Position numbers and translations under genes: made by a program. A stretch of DNA of 64,000 nucleotides from Deltaproteobacteria bacterium. GTDB taxonomy: Bacteria > Desulfobacterota > Desulfobaccia > Desulfobaccales > 0-14-0-80-60-11. Numbering within the stretch: the stretch's first letter is position 1; each line of letters opens with the position of its first letter. The notes under the pieces were generated by a model. The model did no database searches. It was not told the DNA's origin and saw nothing but the letters and a program-made list of their open reading frames with translations. Shown one piece after another: positions 52,992 to 61,943 of the stretch. Location of the stretch: contig JASEFS010000004.1 of the NCBI GenBank assembly GCA_030018495.1, positions 80,859 to 144,858 of the forward strand. The letters run 5' to 3'.

Positions 52992-53373
52992 TTGACCCGA
53001 AGCAATGAACCTCAGAGGTGTTTGGCCCGAGCTAGGCCGGAACCATTTTCTTCTTCTCCCGGTCCCAGTGACGGTGCTGCCCAATCGCTTCGCAGAAGCT
53101 CTTCACCCGCCTTGAACGAAGGGGTAAAACTGCTGCGCGACTCGGATGTCAAGGGGGTGAGGCCAGGGCACCAATCTTTATTTGTCAAGTAAGCGGCTGA
53201 GGAGGGTTGTCAACAAGCTGAAGAAGGATATTGGCGCGGAGGTCTTCTTATTGAGGGGGTACAGGAATTTCCGATATGATCCGGAAAGTGGTCCGATAAA
53301 AGCAAGCTCCCCACCTGCCCCCTCACGCGAAGGGGCCAGGTGGGAAGCAAACTTTAACCGCGGCAGGTTGCTG
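52992..53373. other. gene-poor region between two small lipoproteins
   Basis: I find no supported gene here. Two overlapping open frames on the plus strand have no ribosome binding site and atypical composition. A hairpin at 53309-53344 probably ends the lipoprotein gene at 53374-53613. Confidence 0.55.
53309..53344 (-). terminator. terminator-like hairpin after the proline-rich lipoprotein gene
   Basis: On the minus strand CCCACCTGGCCCC pairs with GGGGGCAGGTGGGG, followed after a few bases by GCTTTTAT. Confidence 0.55.
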
Positions 53374-53613
53374 TTATTTGGTTTCGGCAGGCTTTTCACC
53401 CGCAGGTTTTTCTTGAGAGGGTGCGGCGGGTGGCGGCGGCGGAGTTTCCCTTTTTTCCATTTCAGGCCTGGCGGCTCCGGGTGCTGGCGTCGGAGCTGCC
53501 GGTCGTTCAGTTCCCGGTGCGGGAGCCTTGGCCGGTTCTTCCTTCTTGCCGCAACCGCCTAAAAAGAGGGTCAGGCATAGGGCACCGAGGAAAAGCATAA
53601 AGATCCGCTTCAT
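53374..53613 (-). CDS. small proline/alanine-rich lipoprotein
   Basis: 79 residues. Signal peptide with lipobox LGGC (Cys21), then a Pro/Ala/Glu-rich unstructured tail (PAAPTPAPGAARPE and PPPPPAAP). AAAGGAGGT lies upstream of the ATG. Resembles linker-type lipoproteins but has no domain to define function. A probable promoter lies near 53713-53735. Confidence 0.68.
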   Translation of the reverse strand: MKRIFMLFLGALCLTLFLGGCGKKEEPAKAPAPGTERPAAPTPAPGAARPEMEKRETPPPPPAAPSQEKPAGEKPAETK

Positions 53614-53843
53614 GTGATCTACCTCCTTTGCGCTGAGTTTTGCCGATTATAAGGTTTAGGTTGTCGATTTCCCCCCATCTCTTAGGAAAAAAACTACCTT
53701 AATTTAAGGATTAACGTGTTATGGGTTATTGTCAAGCCGAACTGACAAAAAATCTAAACTAATGATCGCGTATATCCGCAAAAATCAGGGGCAGGGGCTC
53801 GCCCGGACGCCAAACGGGGGGACTGCTTGTGGCTCAAAGATCT

Positions 53844-54608
53844 TCAGGATCTTACCGGCAGTCCTTTCTGGCGCAGGTAGTCCTTGGCGGCCCGGATGGA
53901 TATTTCCCGGAAATGAAAAATGGAGGCGGCCAGCACGGCGTCGGCTTTCCCTTCGGTTACCGCGGCGTACAGGTGCTCCAGGGTTCCGGCGCCGCCGGAA
54001 GCGATGACCGGCAATCCCGAGGCCTCTTTGATTTGGCGCGTCAGTTTCAGGTCGTACCCTGCCTTGGTGCCGTCCGTATCCATACTGGTAGGCAGAAGTT
54101 CCCCGGCCCCCAAATCCCGGCATTGTTTGGCCCACTCAATGGCATCCTTGCCCACGGGGGTGCGGCCGCCATGGGTCACCAGCTCATAGCCCGAAGGCAT
54201 ATCGGGATTGGACCGGGCGTCGATGGCTACTACCAGTCGCGGCGCGCCGAAGGCCCGGGCCATTTCCGAGATAAGCTCCGGCCGTTTCACCGCGGCGGTG
54301 TTAATGCCCACCTTGCTGGCCCCGGCCACCAGCAGCCGCTCCATGTCGGCCACGGAATGCACGCCGCCGCCCACGGTCAGGGGTATGGAGATGGCGGCCG
54401 CCACCTGTTTGACCAGTTCCAGGGTGGTCCGGCGGCCCTCCACCGTGGCGGTGATGTCCAGAAAGGCCAGTTCATCGGCCCCTTCTTTCTGATAAAGCTG
54501 GGCGTTCTCCACCGGGTCCCCGGCGTCCCTCAAATCGACGAAATGAATGCCCTTGACCACGCGGCCGTCTTTGATGTCCAGACAGGGAATGATGCGGATG
54601 TATTTCAT
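53844..54608 (-). CDS. hisF: imidazole glycerol phosphate synthase cyclase subunit HisF
   Basis: 254-residue TIM barrel that makes IGP and AICAR in histidine synthesis with ammonia from HisH. Catalytic Asp residues are in [14 protein letters not shown] (Asp11) and [12 protein letters not shown] (Asp130). TVGGGVH and ASGGAG phosphate-binding segments are present. ATG 54608 follows AAAGGAG. hisH and other his genes are not adjacent. Confidence 0.97.
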   Translation of the reverse strand: MKYIRIIPCLDIKDGRVVKGIHFVDLRDAGDPVENAQLYQKEGADELAFLDITATVEGRRTTLELVKQVAAAISIPLTVGGGVHSVADMERLLVAGASKVGINTAAVKRPELISEMARAFGAPRLVVAIDARSNPDMPSGYELVTHGGRTPVGKDAIEWAKQCRDLGAGELLPTSMDTDGTKAGYDLKLTRQIKEASGLPVIASGGAGTLEHLYAAVTEGKADAVLAASIFHFREISIRAAKDYLRQKGLPVRS

Positions 54609-54717
54609 ACCATCTCCTTTACAGGCATATTCAAACACAGGTAAATATAGTACTTTGGTCAAAAAAGATGAAGCTAGAGTTTAGAAGCAATTGCAAACGG
54701 CTAAATCGGGCCTTCCG

Positions 54718-54787
54718 TCATTCTGAGCAAAACGAAGAATTTAGCCTTGGCAATAAGTTCTAGATCCTTCACTTTCGTTCAGGATGA
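54718..54787. repeat. inverted repeat, TCATTCTGAGC...GCTCAGGATGA type
   Basis: The ends TCATTCTGAGCAAAACGAAG and CTTCACTTTCGTTCAGGATGA are imperfect inverted copies. This kind of repeat is common between genes in many bacterial genomes. Confidence 0.65.
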
Positions 54788-54875
54788 TTAATATAGGTTT
54801 TGCAATAGCTTTTAGCTAATTTGTTTTTGGGGAGGGGCCCAATTGTAATAAACTCCTGCCCCCCAGCCCATATCT

Positions 54876-54930
54876 CGGGAGCACAGGCTTCCAGCCTGTG
54901 AAAGCACGGGCAAGATGCCCGTGCTCCCGA
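54876..54930. repeat. dispersed imperfect palindrome, copy 3 (CGGGAGCAC family)
   Basis: From CGGGAGCACAGGCTTCCAGC to CAAGATGCCCGTGCTCCCG; same family as 626-680 and 13938-13990 with the halves exchanged. Confidence 0.78.
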
Positions 54931-55047
54931 AAAATAATTTGGCTCAGGTTGGGAGGGGAAATCGAAAGAGAATCTGCGGTCCCCCGGCCCTTCCTCCGAG
55001 GTAAGCAGCCGTTTCCTTTAGAATAAAATTTTGCAAGGGAGTGTGAC

Positions 55048-55944
55048 ATGCGATCCTTCCAAAATATTTTAGACAATTACCGGTTTATTGATCAGGAGAT
55101 GGAAGTTCTCAGAGGCTTGCAGCCGGTGATTGAGCCGCACGCCGACCGCCTGGTGGAGGATTTTTATCAGTTTTTATTGGAAATGCCCGATACCGCCGCG
55201 TTTTTGGAAGATGCCGCCAGGCTGGCCAGTCTGAAGGCCTCCCACCGGGAGTGGCTTATGTCGTTGTTCCAGGGGCCCTTCGACGAGCGCTATTATGCCC
55301 GCCTCCGGCGCATCGGGCATGCCCACGTGCGCATAGGCCTGTCGGCGCACTTCGTTTACGTCAGCATGAACTTTATCCGCCAGCATCTGAAGGACATCAT
55401 CATCCGGGAACTGGCGGCGGAACGCCTGGAGGAGAGCCTCAAAGCGGTGGACAAGATCCTGGACCTCAACCTGGATGTCATCGCCCGCACTTATCATGAA
55501 GAGGCCATGCGCAAAGTTTTCCTGTCCTACCGCCTGGACGACGCGCTCATCCGCTTCGCCCGCCGCTTCACCTTCGGCCTGAATCTCCTGCTCCTGGTGG
55601 GCCTCATCGCCCTGTCCGCGGGGATGGCGGTGGTGCTGCTGCACGATGTCAGCCTCATCTTCCGGGGCTATACCGAAAAGGGGCTGGTGGCCGCCCTGGG
55701 GTCGCTCCTGGTCCTGTGGCTGGCTATTGAACTTTTGGAGGCGGAGATCGACCGCCTCCAGGGAGGCGAGCTGCAGTTAAGCCTCTTTGTGGGAGTGGCG
55801 CTGGTGGCCTTTATCCGCAAGGTCCTCATCGCGTCCCTGGCGCATGAGGACATTCAGGTGGAACTCGTTTACCTGGGAGGAATTTTGGTCCTGGGTTTGA
55901 TTTTCTGGCTGATATCCCGCACCGAACGCCGACGCCGGACGTGA
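55048..55944 (+). CDS. protoglobin-like sensor domain fused to a PsiE-like membrane domain
   Basis: 298 residues. The first 165 form a globin-sensor (protoglobin) domain with IGHAHVRIGLSAHFVYVSMNF, where the histidine is the expected haem ligand. The remaining 130 are a PsiE-type domain with four membrane helices, including LLLLVGLIALSAGMAVVLL and the late LAHEDIQVELVYLGGILVLG (given in parts). AAGGGAG precedes the ATG. Likely an oxygen or redox sensor in the inner membrane; output is unknown. Confidence 0.82.
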   Translation: MRSFQNILDNYRFIDQEMEVLRGLQPVIEPHADRLVEDFYQFLLEMPDTAAFLEDAARLASLKASHREWLMSLFQGPFDERYYARLRRIGHAHVRIGLSAHFVYVSMNFIRQHLKDIIIRELAAERLEESLKAVDKILDLNLDVIARTYHEEAMRKVFLSYRLDDALIRFARRFTFGLNLLLLVGLIALSAGMAVVLLHDVSLIFRGYTEKGLVAALGSLLVLWLAIELLEAEIDRLQGGELQLSLFVGVALVAFIRKVLIASLAHEDIQVELVYLGGILVLGLIFWLISRTERRRRT

Positions 55945-55947
55945 CCA

Positions 55948-57093
55948 TCAGGCAGCCGGGCCGGCGGGAGCGGGCGCCGGGGCTTCACCTTCACCGCCGC
56001 TTACTCCCGGGGCTTCGGCAAAGCGCAGGGACAGGCGAATGGTAACCGTGGTGCCCCGCCCCACCTGACTGTCCAGGGTGATGGTTCCCCGGTGTTCATC
56101 CACAATCTGCCGCACAAACACCATGCCCAAGCCGGTGCCGCCGATTTTCGTGGTGTAAAAGGGGACGAAGACTTTATCCACCACGTCTTTGGGCATGCCG
56201 CGGCCCGTGTCTTTGATGATCAGGACGGCAAAACTTTTCTCGATAAAAGTCCTGACCGTGATGGTGCCCCGGGAAGGTGTGGCTTCGATGGCATTGCGCA
56301 ACAGGTGCGCCAACGCGACTTTCAGCAGGTGGGAGTTGAGGCGGCCGATAATGGGCTCGGGGTGGATTTCGGTCACCAGTTTGAGATGTTTGGAGTCGAC
56401 TTCGGGGCGGATGAGCACCAAGGTTTCCCGGATAATTTCGTTGAGATCGACCTGGGCGAAAAACGATGACTTTCTTTGGGCCAGGGTCTCGAAGCGCTCC
56501 ACCATGTTCTCGATGCGCTTGGCCTCTTCCGCGATGGCCATGAGCCAGGCCCGGGTGGGGTCGTCGGTGTCGGTTTTCTTGAGAAGCCGGTGACTGAAGC
56601 CGCCGATAACGTGGAGGGGGTTCCTGATGCCGTGAGCCATGCCCAGGGCCATCTCGCTCATGGTGCGCTCCATCACCAGGGCTTCCATTTCCCGGTTCAG
56701 GGCCAGGATTTCGTGGCTGGTTGCTTCCAACTGATGATGATCGGCCTCCATGCGGCGGTAAAGGCGCTGGATGCGGTGGAAAAACAGGGTTATGGTGGCA
56801 ATGGCCACATAGATGATGGAATCGAAGCCGCCGAAAATCCGCCTCATTATGTTCAACCGGCCATCCAAATGCTGGAACCTGATTAGATCCTGGATGCTGT
56901 GGGAAATAAAATGGGAGAGGGAGAAAAACACGAAGGCCAGACACATCCAATTGAGAAAAAGCCAGAGCGCGTTTTCCGGGTCATCCCGCATCAGGCGCCG
57001 GGATACGGCATAGGCCATAAAGGAAAAGACGACAACCAAGAAGGAGCCGATAATTCCCGAAAACCAGATGGGCCAAAGGGGCAAAGTGATCAT
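55948..57093 (-). CDS. membrane sensor histidine kinase
   Basis: 381 residues. Three to four N-terminal membrane helices, a coiled coil (RRMEADHHQLEATSHEILALN), then the HisKA H-box MALGMAHGIRNPLHVIGG with the phosphoacceptor His, and the HATPase domain with N-box HLLRNAIEATP, G1 IKDTGRGMP, F FVPFYTTK and G2 GGTGLGMVF. The tail is Ala/Pro-rich. Its start overlaps the stop of the membrane protein gene upstream by four bases (ATGA). No response regulator is adjacent; a lone receiver lies at 63.4 kb. Confidence 0.93.
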   Translation of the reverse strand: MITLPLWPIWFSGIIGSFLVVVFSFMAYAVSRRLMRDDPENALWLFLNWMCLAFVFFSLSHFISHSIQDLIRFQHLDGRLNIMRRIFGGFDSIIYVAIATITLFFHRIQRLYRRMEADHHQLEATSHEILALNREMEALVMERTMSEMALGMAHGIRNPLHVIGGFSHRLLKKTDTDDPTRAWLMAIAEEAKRIENMVERFETLAQRKSSFFAQVDLNEIIRETLVLIRPEVDSKHLKLVTEIHPEPIIGRLNSHLLKVALAHLLRNAIEATPSRGTITVRTFIEKSFAVLIIKDTGRGMPKDVVDKVFVPFYTTKIGGTGLGMVFVRQIVDEHRGTITLDSQVGRGTTVTIRLSLRFAEAPGVSGGEGEAPAPAPAGPAA

Positions 57094-57554
57094 GACCGCC
57101 TGTACTCAGACTCCCTGGAGAGCGCCAGCAAGCCGCGATAAAACAGGTAAAAAGCCGGAGGAAGCAACAGAAAATGGTTCAGCCGGTGGATATAAAACAA
57201 CCAGGTGCGGGTATTTTCCATGACTAGGCGCCGGGACATGCCTTCCCCCATGATAATGGGGTTGCTCAAGGCCCAATCAATGGAATGGCCGATAACCGCG
57301 TCAAGGTTCCAGACAGCAAGCAGCCAGCAGGCCCAGATGAGGCTGCGGAACCCGCCGGTCTCGTGCAATTCCCCACGATACATTTCTTTAATAAAGAAGA
57401 GAATGGCTCCCAAAAAAAGCAGGTGGGCGATCTGATGGACGTAGGAGCCTTCGGTGGCCCATTCGAAAAGCGAGAACGCAGCCTGAGCCGAGGCCGGCAA
57501 AAAGAAGACAAAAATTAGGGTTCCACCAAAAACCAGGCGATTAAAGCGTCCCAT
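57090..57554 (-). CDS. small membrane protein, partner of the histidine kinase
   Basis: 154 residues with a cleavable signal-like N-terminus (ends AQA) and about three membrane helices. Histidines occur in HQIAHLLFLG, IGHSIDWAL and YIHRLNHFLLL, several of them inside helices, as in haem- or metal-binding membrane proteins. The four-base overlap with the kinase gene implies co-translation and a joint sensing role. I do not recognise the family. Confidence 0.7.
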   Translation of the reverse strand: MGRFNRLVFGGTLIFVFFLPASAQAAFSLFEWATEGSYVHQIAHLLFLGAILFFIKEMYRGELHETGGFRSLIWACWLLAVWNLDAVIGHSIDWALSNPIIMGEGMSRRLVMENTRTWLFYIHRLNHFLLLPPAFYLFYRGLLALSRESEYRRS

Positions 57555-57675
57555 GACATTGCGCCCTATATCTCATTAATAGTGGACAGACAAGGACTTG
57601 TCAATCAAGATGATGCGCCCTGTACATTAAGCCGGGCATGTATTGCTGCAAGCCATTTCAAAATCTCGGACAGAT

Positions 57676-58569
57676 TCAACCTTCGTACCCCAACATGCGG
57701 ATGGCCTTGGGGTCCCGGCGCCAGTTCTTCCAGACCTTCACCCAGAGGTCCAGATAAACTTTGGCATCCAGCAGGACCTCCATTTCCTCCCGGGCCTCCT
57801 GGCCTACAGCTTTAAGCACCCTCCCGCCCTTGCCGATGACAATCCCTTTTTGGGAGTCTTTCTCCACGTAAATTACGGCGCGGATGTTCACCAGGTCCGG
57901 ACGCCGGCTTTCGTCGAATTCCTCGATGACCACCGCCACGGCATGGGGGATCTCCTCGCCTAAATGGTGAAGCAGGCGCTGCCGAATGAGCTCGCCCACC
58001 AGGAAGCGCTCGGTCTTGTCGGTCAGTTGGTCCTCGGGGAAAAGCGGCGGGGCCGCGGGCAGCCGTTTGATGATCTCCTCCAGGAGGGCCGGCAGGCCGT
58101 CCCGGTACAGCGCGCTGACCGGCACCACGGGGGCCTGGGGAAAAGTCTCATGGTAAGCGGCGATAAGGGGCAGAAGGGCCGGTTTGGCCACCAGATCGAT
58201 CTTGTTGATGGCGACGATAAGCGGCTGTGCCAATTCACGCAGATGCGGGAGCAGCACCTCGTTGCCGGGGTCCGGCGGCCGGGGGTCCACCAGCCACACC
58301 ACCACGTCGGCCCCGGCCAGGGATTCCAGCACGGTTTTGACCAAGCTTTCATGCAGGGCGCTGCGGGGCTTGAGGATGCCCGGGGTGTCCAGAAACAGGA
58401 GCTGGGCGTCCGGCCGGTTAAGCACGCCCAGGAGCCGGTGCCGGGTGGTCTGGGGCTTGGGTGAGGTGATAGCCAGGCGTTCTCCCACCAGCTCGTTGAG
58501 CAGGGTGGATTTCCCCACATTCGGGTAGCCGATGATGGCTACATAGCCGCATTTGAAATCAGAGGTCAT
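57676..58569 (-). CDS. era: GTPase Era
   Basis: 297 residues. G1 GYPNVGKSTLLN, G3 DTPG, G4 NKID and a C-terminal KH domain with the GKGGRVLKAVG loop. Essential for 16S rRNA processing and small-subunit assembly. A normal-length Era. Confidence 0.97.
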   Translation of the reverse strand: MTSDFKCGYVAIIGYPNVGKSTLLNELVGERLAITSPKPQTTRHRLLGVLNRPDAQLLFLDTPGILKPRSALHESLVKTVLESLAGADVVVWLVDPRPPDPGNEVLLPHLRELAQPLIVAINKIDLVAKPALLPLIAAYHETFPQAPVVPVSALYRDGLPALLEEIIKRLPAAPPLFPEDQLTDKTERFLVGELIRQRLLHHLGEEIPHAVAVVIEEFDESRRPDLVNIRAVIYVEKDSQKGIVIGKGGRVLKAVGQEAREEMEVLLDAKVYLDLWVKVWKNWRRDPKAIRMLGYEG

Positions 58570-58618
58570 GCATTATTATAGGAAAATTTTGCGGGTCAGG
58601 CCAGCACAAGCGGGCCGC

Positions 58619-60172
58619 TTACCGCCGGACGCGGCGGCGGGTCACGACGAGAATGATTATGGATAGAACCGTGCAGGCCCAAGCGAACACGTCGCCGAAG
58701 CGGCTGTAGATGCTGCCGCCGGGAAGCCAGGGCAGTTCCATGGTGTGGGCCGTGGCGATGTTCAGGGCGGAAGTCCAGAGGATTTTGCCGTCCGGGGCGA
58801 TGAACGCGGAGATGCCGGTATTGGCGGAACGGGCCAGGGCCACCCTGCCCTCCACCGCCCGGATGACCGCCATGGACATGTGCTGGTAGGGAGCGCTGGT
58901 TTCCCCGAACCAGGCGTCGTTGGTGATGTTGACCAGAAGGCGCGCCCCGTTTTTCACCTGGGCCCGGGCCAGATAGGGAAAAATGGACTCAAAGCAGATG
59001 AGCACTCCCACCGGCCCCTCCGGCATAGACAGAGTGGCGCCCACCGGCCCTTCGGCGAAGTCACCGATCATGGGCACCATTTTAGGGATAAAAAAGAAGA
59101 GCCGCTGCAGGGGGACGTATTCCCCATAGGGGACGAGATGGGCTTTGTCATATTGTCCGGCCACTTCGGCCTTGGGGGTCAGCAGATAGGCCCGGTTGAA
59201 GTAGCGTTCGCCTTCTCTGGTGAGTTCCCAGGCCGGGGCCCCGAACAGGAGATAAGCCCCGCTCTGCTTGACGATGCCCTGGACCTTGGCGGTGAAGTCC
59301 GGGGTGCGCACAAAGAAGAAGGGGGCTGCGGTTTCAGGCCAGATGATGAGCCGGGCGCCCTGGCTTTGCCGGGTCAGTTCGGCATACCGGTCCAGAGTGG
59401 AATGGACTATTTGGGGGTTCCATTTCTCGCCCTGCTTGATGTTTCCCTGGGTCACAGCCACTTTAATCTTGGGGTGGTTGGCGACCGACTGCTTCACTGT
59501 TTCCAGGCGGTTGGCGCCGTAGCCCACGCATACCATGATGAGCAGTATGGGAAGAGCCTCAAGGCGCATGCTGTGTTTTATTGTCCCGAATCTCCGGTAG
59601 CTCATGAGAAACAGGAGTATATTCACCAGGACCACCAGAAAGGACAGGCCGTAGACCCCGGCCACATCCGCGGTCTGGATAAGCATGGGGTGGCGGTAAA
59701 GGCCGTAGCCCAAAAGTTCCCAGGGAAAGCCGCCGAAGGGGAAATTGGCCTGGAGGAATTCCAGGACCACCCAGAAAGCCGGGGCGAACCACAGGGGGCT
59801 GACGCCGCGCTGCGCGACCCAGGCCACCCCCGCGGCCCAAACGGCCCGGTAAAGGCTCAGGACGCCGGCCAGGAGGAGCATCACTCCCAGAGCCAGGGGC
59901 AGGGGAAGCTTTCCGAAGACGTGGGTGACGTAGGCAATCCAATATAACAGCCCGGAGTAAAAGGCCAACCCGAAAACATAGCCCAGCCAGAAAGCCCGCT
60001 TGGGGCGCTGTTCCTGGAGAGCCCAGAACAAGGGCCAGAGGGCGATGGGCAGGAGGTAGGTCTGGTCCCATTTGGGAAAGGCCGCGGCCAGAAGTAGTCC
60101 GGAGATTATGCAGGCCAGAAACGGAGCTGAGCTGCGGCGGGAGCGGGAAGAAGCTGGAGGCGCGCTGAACAA
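58619..60172 (-). CDS. lnt: apolipoprotein N-acyltransferase
   Basis: 517 residues. Six to seven N-terminal membrane helices precede the nitrilase-like periplasmic domain with the Glu-Lys-Cys triad in WPETAAP, KAHLVPYGEY and LICFESIFP. It adds the third acyl chain to lipoproteins. The start is a TTG at 60172 with no clear Shine-Dalgarno sequence; a heptamer repeat lies immediately upstream, and ATT is the only other near start. CorC is encoded just upstream, as in many Gram-negatives. Confidence 0.94.
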   Translation of the reverse strand: MFSAPPASSRSRRSSAPFLACIISGLLLAAAFPKWDQTYLLPIALWPLFWALQEQRPKRAFWLGYVFGLAFYSGLLYWIAYVTHVFGKLPLPLALGVMLLLAGVLSLYRAVWAAGVAWVAQRGVSPLWFAPAFWVVLEFLQANFPFGGFPWELLGYGLYRHPMLIQTADVAGVYGLSFLVVLVNILLFLMSYRRFGTIKHSMRLEALPILLIMVCVGYGANRLETVKQSVANHPKIKVAVTQGNIKQGEKWNPQIVHSTLDRYAELTRQSQGARLIIWPETAAPFFFVRTPDFTAKVQGIVKQSGAYLLFGAPAWELTREGERYFNRAYLLTPKAEVAGQYDKAHLVPYGEYVPLQRLFFFIPKMVPMIGDFAEGPVGATLSMPEGPVGVLICFESIFPYLARAQVKNGARLLVNITNDAWFGETSAPYQHMSMAVIRAVEGRVALARSANTGISAFIAPDGKILWTSALNIATAHTMELPWLPGGSIYSRFGDVFAWACTVLSIIILVVTRRRVRR

Positions 60173-60185
60173 AATGTTAAGTACC

Positions 60186-60215
60186 GTTTTTGGTTTTTGG
60201 TTTTTGGTTTTTGGT
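60186..60215. repeat. heptamer repeat (GGTTTTT) upstream of lnt
   Basis: Four phased units of GTTTTTG type lie between corC and lnt, within 15 bases of the lnt start. Confidence 0.9.
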
Positions 60216-60273
60216 TAAAAATTGCGTCTGGTTTTGTCGTGCCCCGCGTTAACCATTGCTGGCCATAAACTTC

Positions 60274-61161
60274 TTAGGCGGCCGGCGGGGATTCTTCGCC
60301 CGGTTCAGGCGCAGTCATGGGTCGCACCAGCACCTGCTTGGCCCGGCGTTCGTCGGCCTCCATGACCGTCAGTTCGAGACCGTCGATAACCACCTTGTCG
60401 TCCACTTGGGGCACCCGGCCCAGCAGGTGGATCAAAAGACCGCCCACGGATTCGAATTTCCCCTCGGGCAGGCTCTCCAGTTCGAGGTCATAATAATCCA
60501 TGAGCTCTTCTATATCCAGGCGGGCATCCACCAGGACCGCATCATCTTCCTGGGGAATCAGGCGGGGCTCGGCCTGGTCGTATTCGTCGTAAATCTCCCC
60601 GACGATCTCTTCCAAAATGTCTTCGACGGTGATGATGCCGGCGGTGCCCCCGTATTCATCGATAACCACGGCGATTTGAATCTTGCGTTCCACCATGTCG
60701 CGCAAGAGGTCGCTGATCTTTTTGCTCTCCGGGATGAAGTACGGAGTGCGCAGCACCTGGCCCAAGTCCTGTTCGCTTTCCGGCTTTCCCCAGAAAACCA
60801 GCAGGTCTTTGACCAGGAGGATGCCGATAATGTGGTCGATGTTGCCTTCAAACACCGGCAGGCGGGAATGGCCCTTTTCCATCACCAGGGCAATGATTTC
60901 ATCCAGAGGGGTATGGCGTTCCACCCCGACGATATCGAGGCGGGGCACCATGATTTCCCGGACCAGAGTCTCGCGGAACTCGAAAATGCTCTCGATGAGC
61001 TCTTTTTCCTGGCGGGAAAGCAGACCTCGCTGCTCACAGGCCTGAATGAGGTTCAGGATTTCCTGTTCCAGTTCTTCCGGCTGGGATATGGTCCGGTGAG
61101 TGAACCAGCGTTGCCAGAGTTGTTTGAACAAGCTTGGTCGGGGACTCTCGCCCTCGTCCAT
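60274..61161 (-). CDS. CorC/HlyC-family protein with CBS pair
   Basis: 295 residues with no membrane segments: a basal helical region, two CBS domains (VPRLDIVGVERHT and GIITVEDILEEIVGEI are the start and end regions) and a C-terminal CorC_HlyC domain (GLELTVMEADE). Usually a cytosolic magnesium/cobalt efflux accessory. It precedes lnt on the same strand. Confidence 0.9.
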   Translation of the reverse strand: MDEGESPRPSLFKQLWQRWFTHRTISQPEELEQEILNLIQACEQRGLLSRQEKELIESIFEFRETLVREIMVPRLDIVGVERHTPLDEIIALVMEKGHSRLPVFEGNIDHIIGILLVKDLLVFWGKPESEQDLGQVLRTPYFIPESKKISDLLRDMVERKIQIAVVIDEYGGTAGIITVEDILEEIVGEIYDEYDQAEPRLIPQEDDAVLVDARLDIEELMDYYDLELESLPEGKFESVGGLLIHLLGRVPQVDDKVVIDGLELTVMEADERRAKQVLVRPMTAPEPGEESPPAA

Positions 61162-61163
61162 GC

Positions 61164-61601
61164 TTAGCCTCGCATCTGCTTGCGCTCTTCTCTGAGCAGG
61201 CGTTCCACCGCGTCGACATTCCGGGGGAATTCCAAACCCCGGTCCAGCAAATGCAGCTCGTGCCGGCCGATGCCGAACAGTTCGGTGACGTAGGTCAGCG
61301 CCTTCTGATGATCGAAATGTTTGCAGGAAAAAATATCCAGACTGAGATACCTTTTCTCAGGATAGGTGTGAATGCTGATATGGCTCTCGGCGATCAGGAC
61401 AAACCCCGAGATGCCCCAGTCTTCCGGCACCGGAGCGTGATATTTGAAAACATAGGGCGGCATGATTTTGGTCATCTGGATCACGTCGGGGCATGTGTCC
61501 AGAAACTCGTAAATCAAGTCCAGGTTCGCTAATTGCTCCTGGCTGCACTCATAGCCGTCAAGGGTCAAATGCAGGCCATAGCCGAGAGCAAAGTTTCTCA
61601 A
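61164..61601 (-). CDS. speD: S-adenosylmethionine decarboxylase proenzyme
   Basis: 145 residues of the SpeD/type 1B family. The self-processing site ESHISIHTYPE provides the pyruvoyl serine, and CKHFD the active-site cysteine. It makes decarboxylated SAM for spermidine. The start is TTG 61601 with GAGGAGG nine bases before. It ends two bases before corC starts. Confidence 0.94.
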   Translation of the reverse strand: MRNFALGYGLHLTLDGYECSQEQLANLDLIYEFLDTCPDVIQMTKIMPPYVFKYHAPVPEDWGISGFVLIAESHISIHTYPEKRYLSLDIFSCKHFDHQKALTYVTELFGIGRHELHLLDRGLEFPRNVDAVERLLREERKQMRG

Positions 61602-61943
61602 GTTAGTGTCCTCCTCGAACCAGGCTGAAAAAGCTTAACGGTACCTACCTGACTCGATAGCCCAGCCGCCGGGGCCGCGTCATGCCTGCTGCTCGGCGGG
61701 TCGCTGGATTCTCGGTTTTAAACGAAAATTACCCTTACCCTGAGGGAAAGGGCTGAAAAGGAGCGCCACCTGTTTTTGAAAAATCACAGTTAAGTCAAAC
61801 TTATATAACCTTAAGAGCCCTGCCGGTCAACCCCTTTTTTGGAGAGACCAGCGGCATTTTCGCTAATTTAACAGATTGCCTATTGACGCGCCTGAGATTG
61901 TTGGTAAATTAACCGGATAGCCATTTCCCAGAAGGAGTTCGCA
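61602..61943. other. gene-free region between speD and DUF1015 gene
   Basis: 342 bases without a supported gene. The plus-strand promoter of the DUF1015 gene is at 61883-61910. The leader of speD on the minus strand contains several small hairpins; I could not match them to a known riboswitch. Confidence 0.6.
61883..61910 (+). promoter_or_regulatory. sigma70-type promoter of the DUF1015 gene
   Basis: TTGACG (61883-61888) and TAAATT (61905-61910) are separated by 16 bases, about 34 bases upstream of the start codon. Confidence 0.7.

Larger units (their letters stand above)
54609..55047. other. gene-free region between hisF and the globin-PsiE gene
   Basis: 439 bases without a supported gene. 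They contain an imperfect inverted repeat at 54718-54787 (TCATTCTGAGC ... TTCAGGATGA type) and a 55-base palindrome at 54876-54930. The promoters of both divergent genes must lie here, but I see no clear boxes. Confidence 0.65.

Noticed and set aside
53182..53562. 126-codon plus-strand open frame
   Set aside because: No ribosome binding site, Arg/Phe-rich composition, and it overlaps the proline-rich lipoprotein gene on the other strand.
58745..59947. 400-codon plus-strand open frame
   Set aside because: It is antisense to lnt, with histidine/glycine-rich composition typical of a shadow in GC-rich DNA.
61602..61943. Riboswitch or small RNA upstream of speD
   Set aside because: Only weak hairpins are visible; nothing matches a class I can name.
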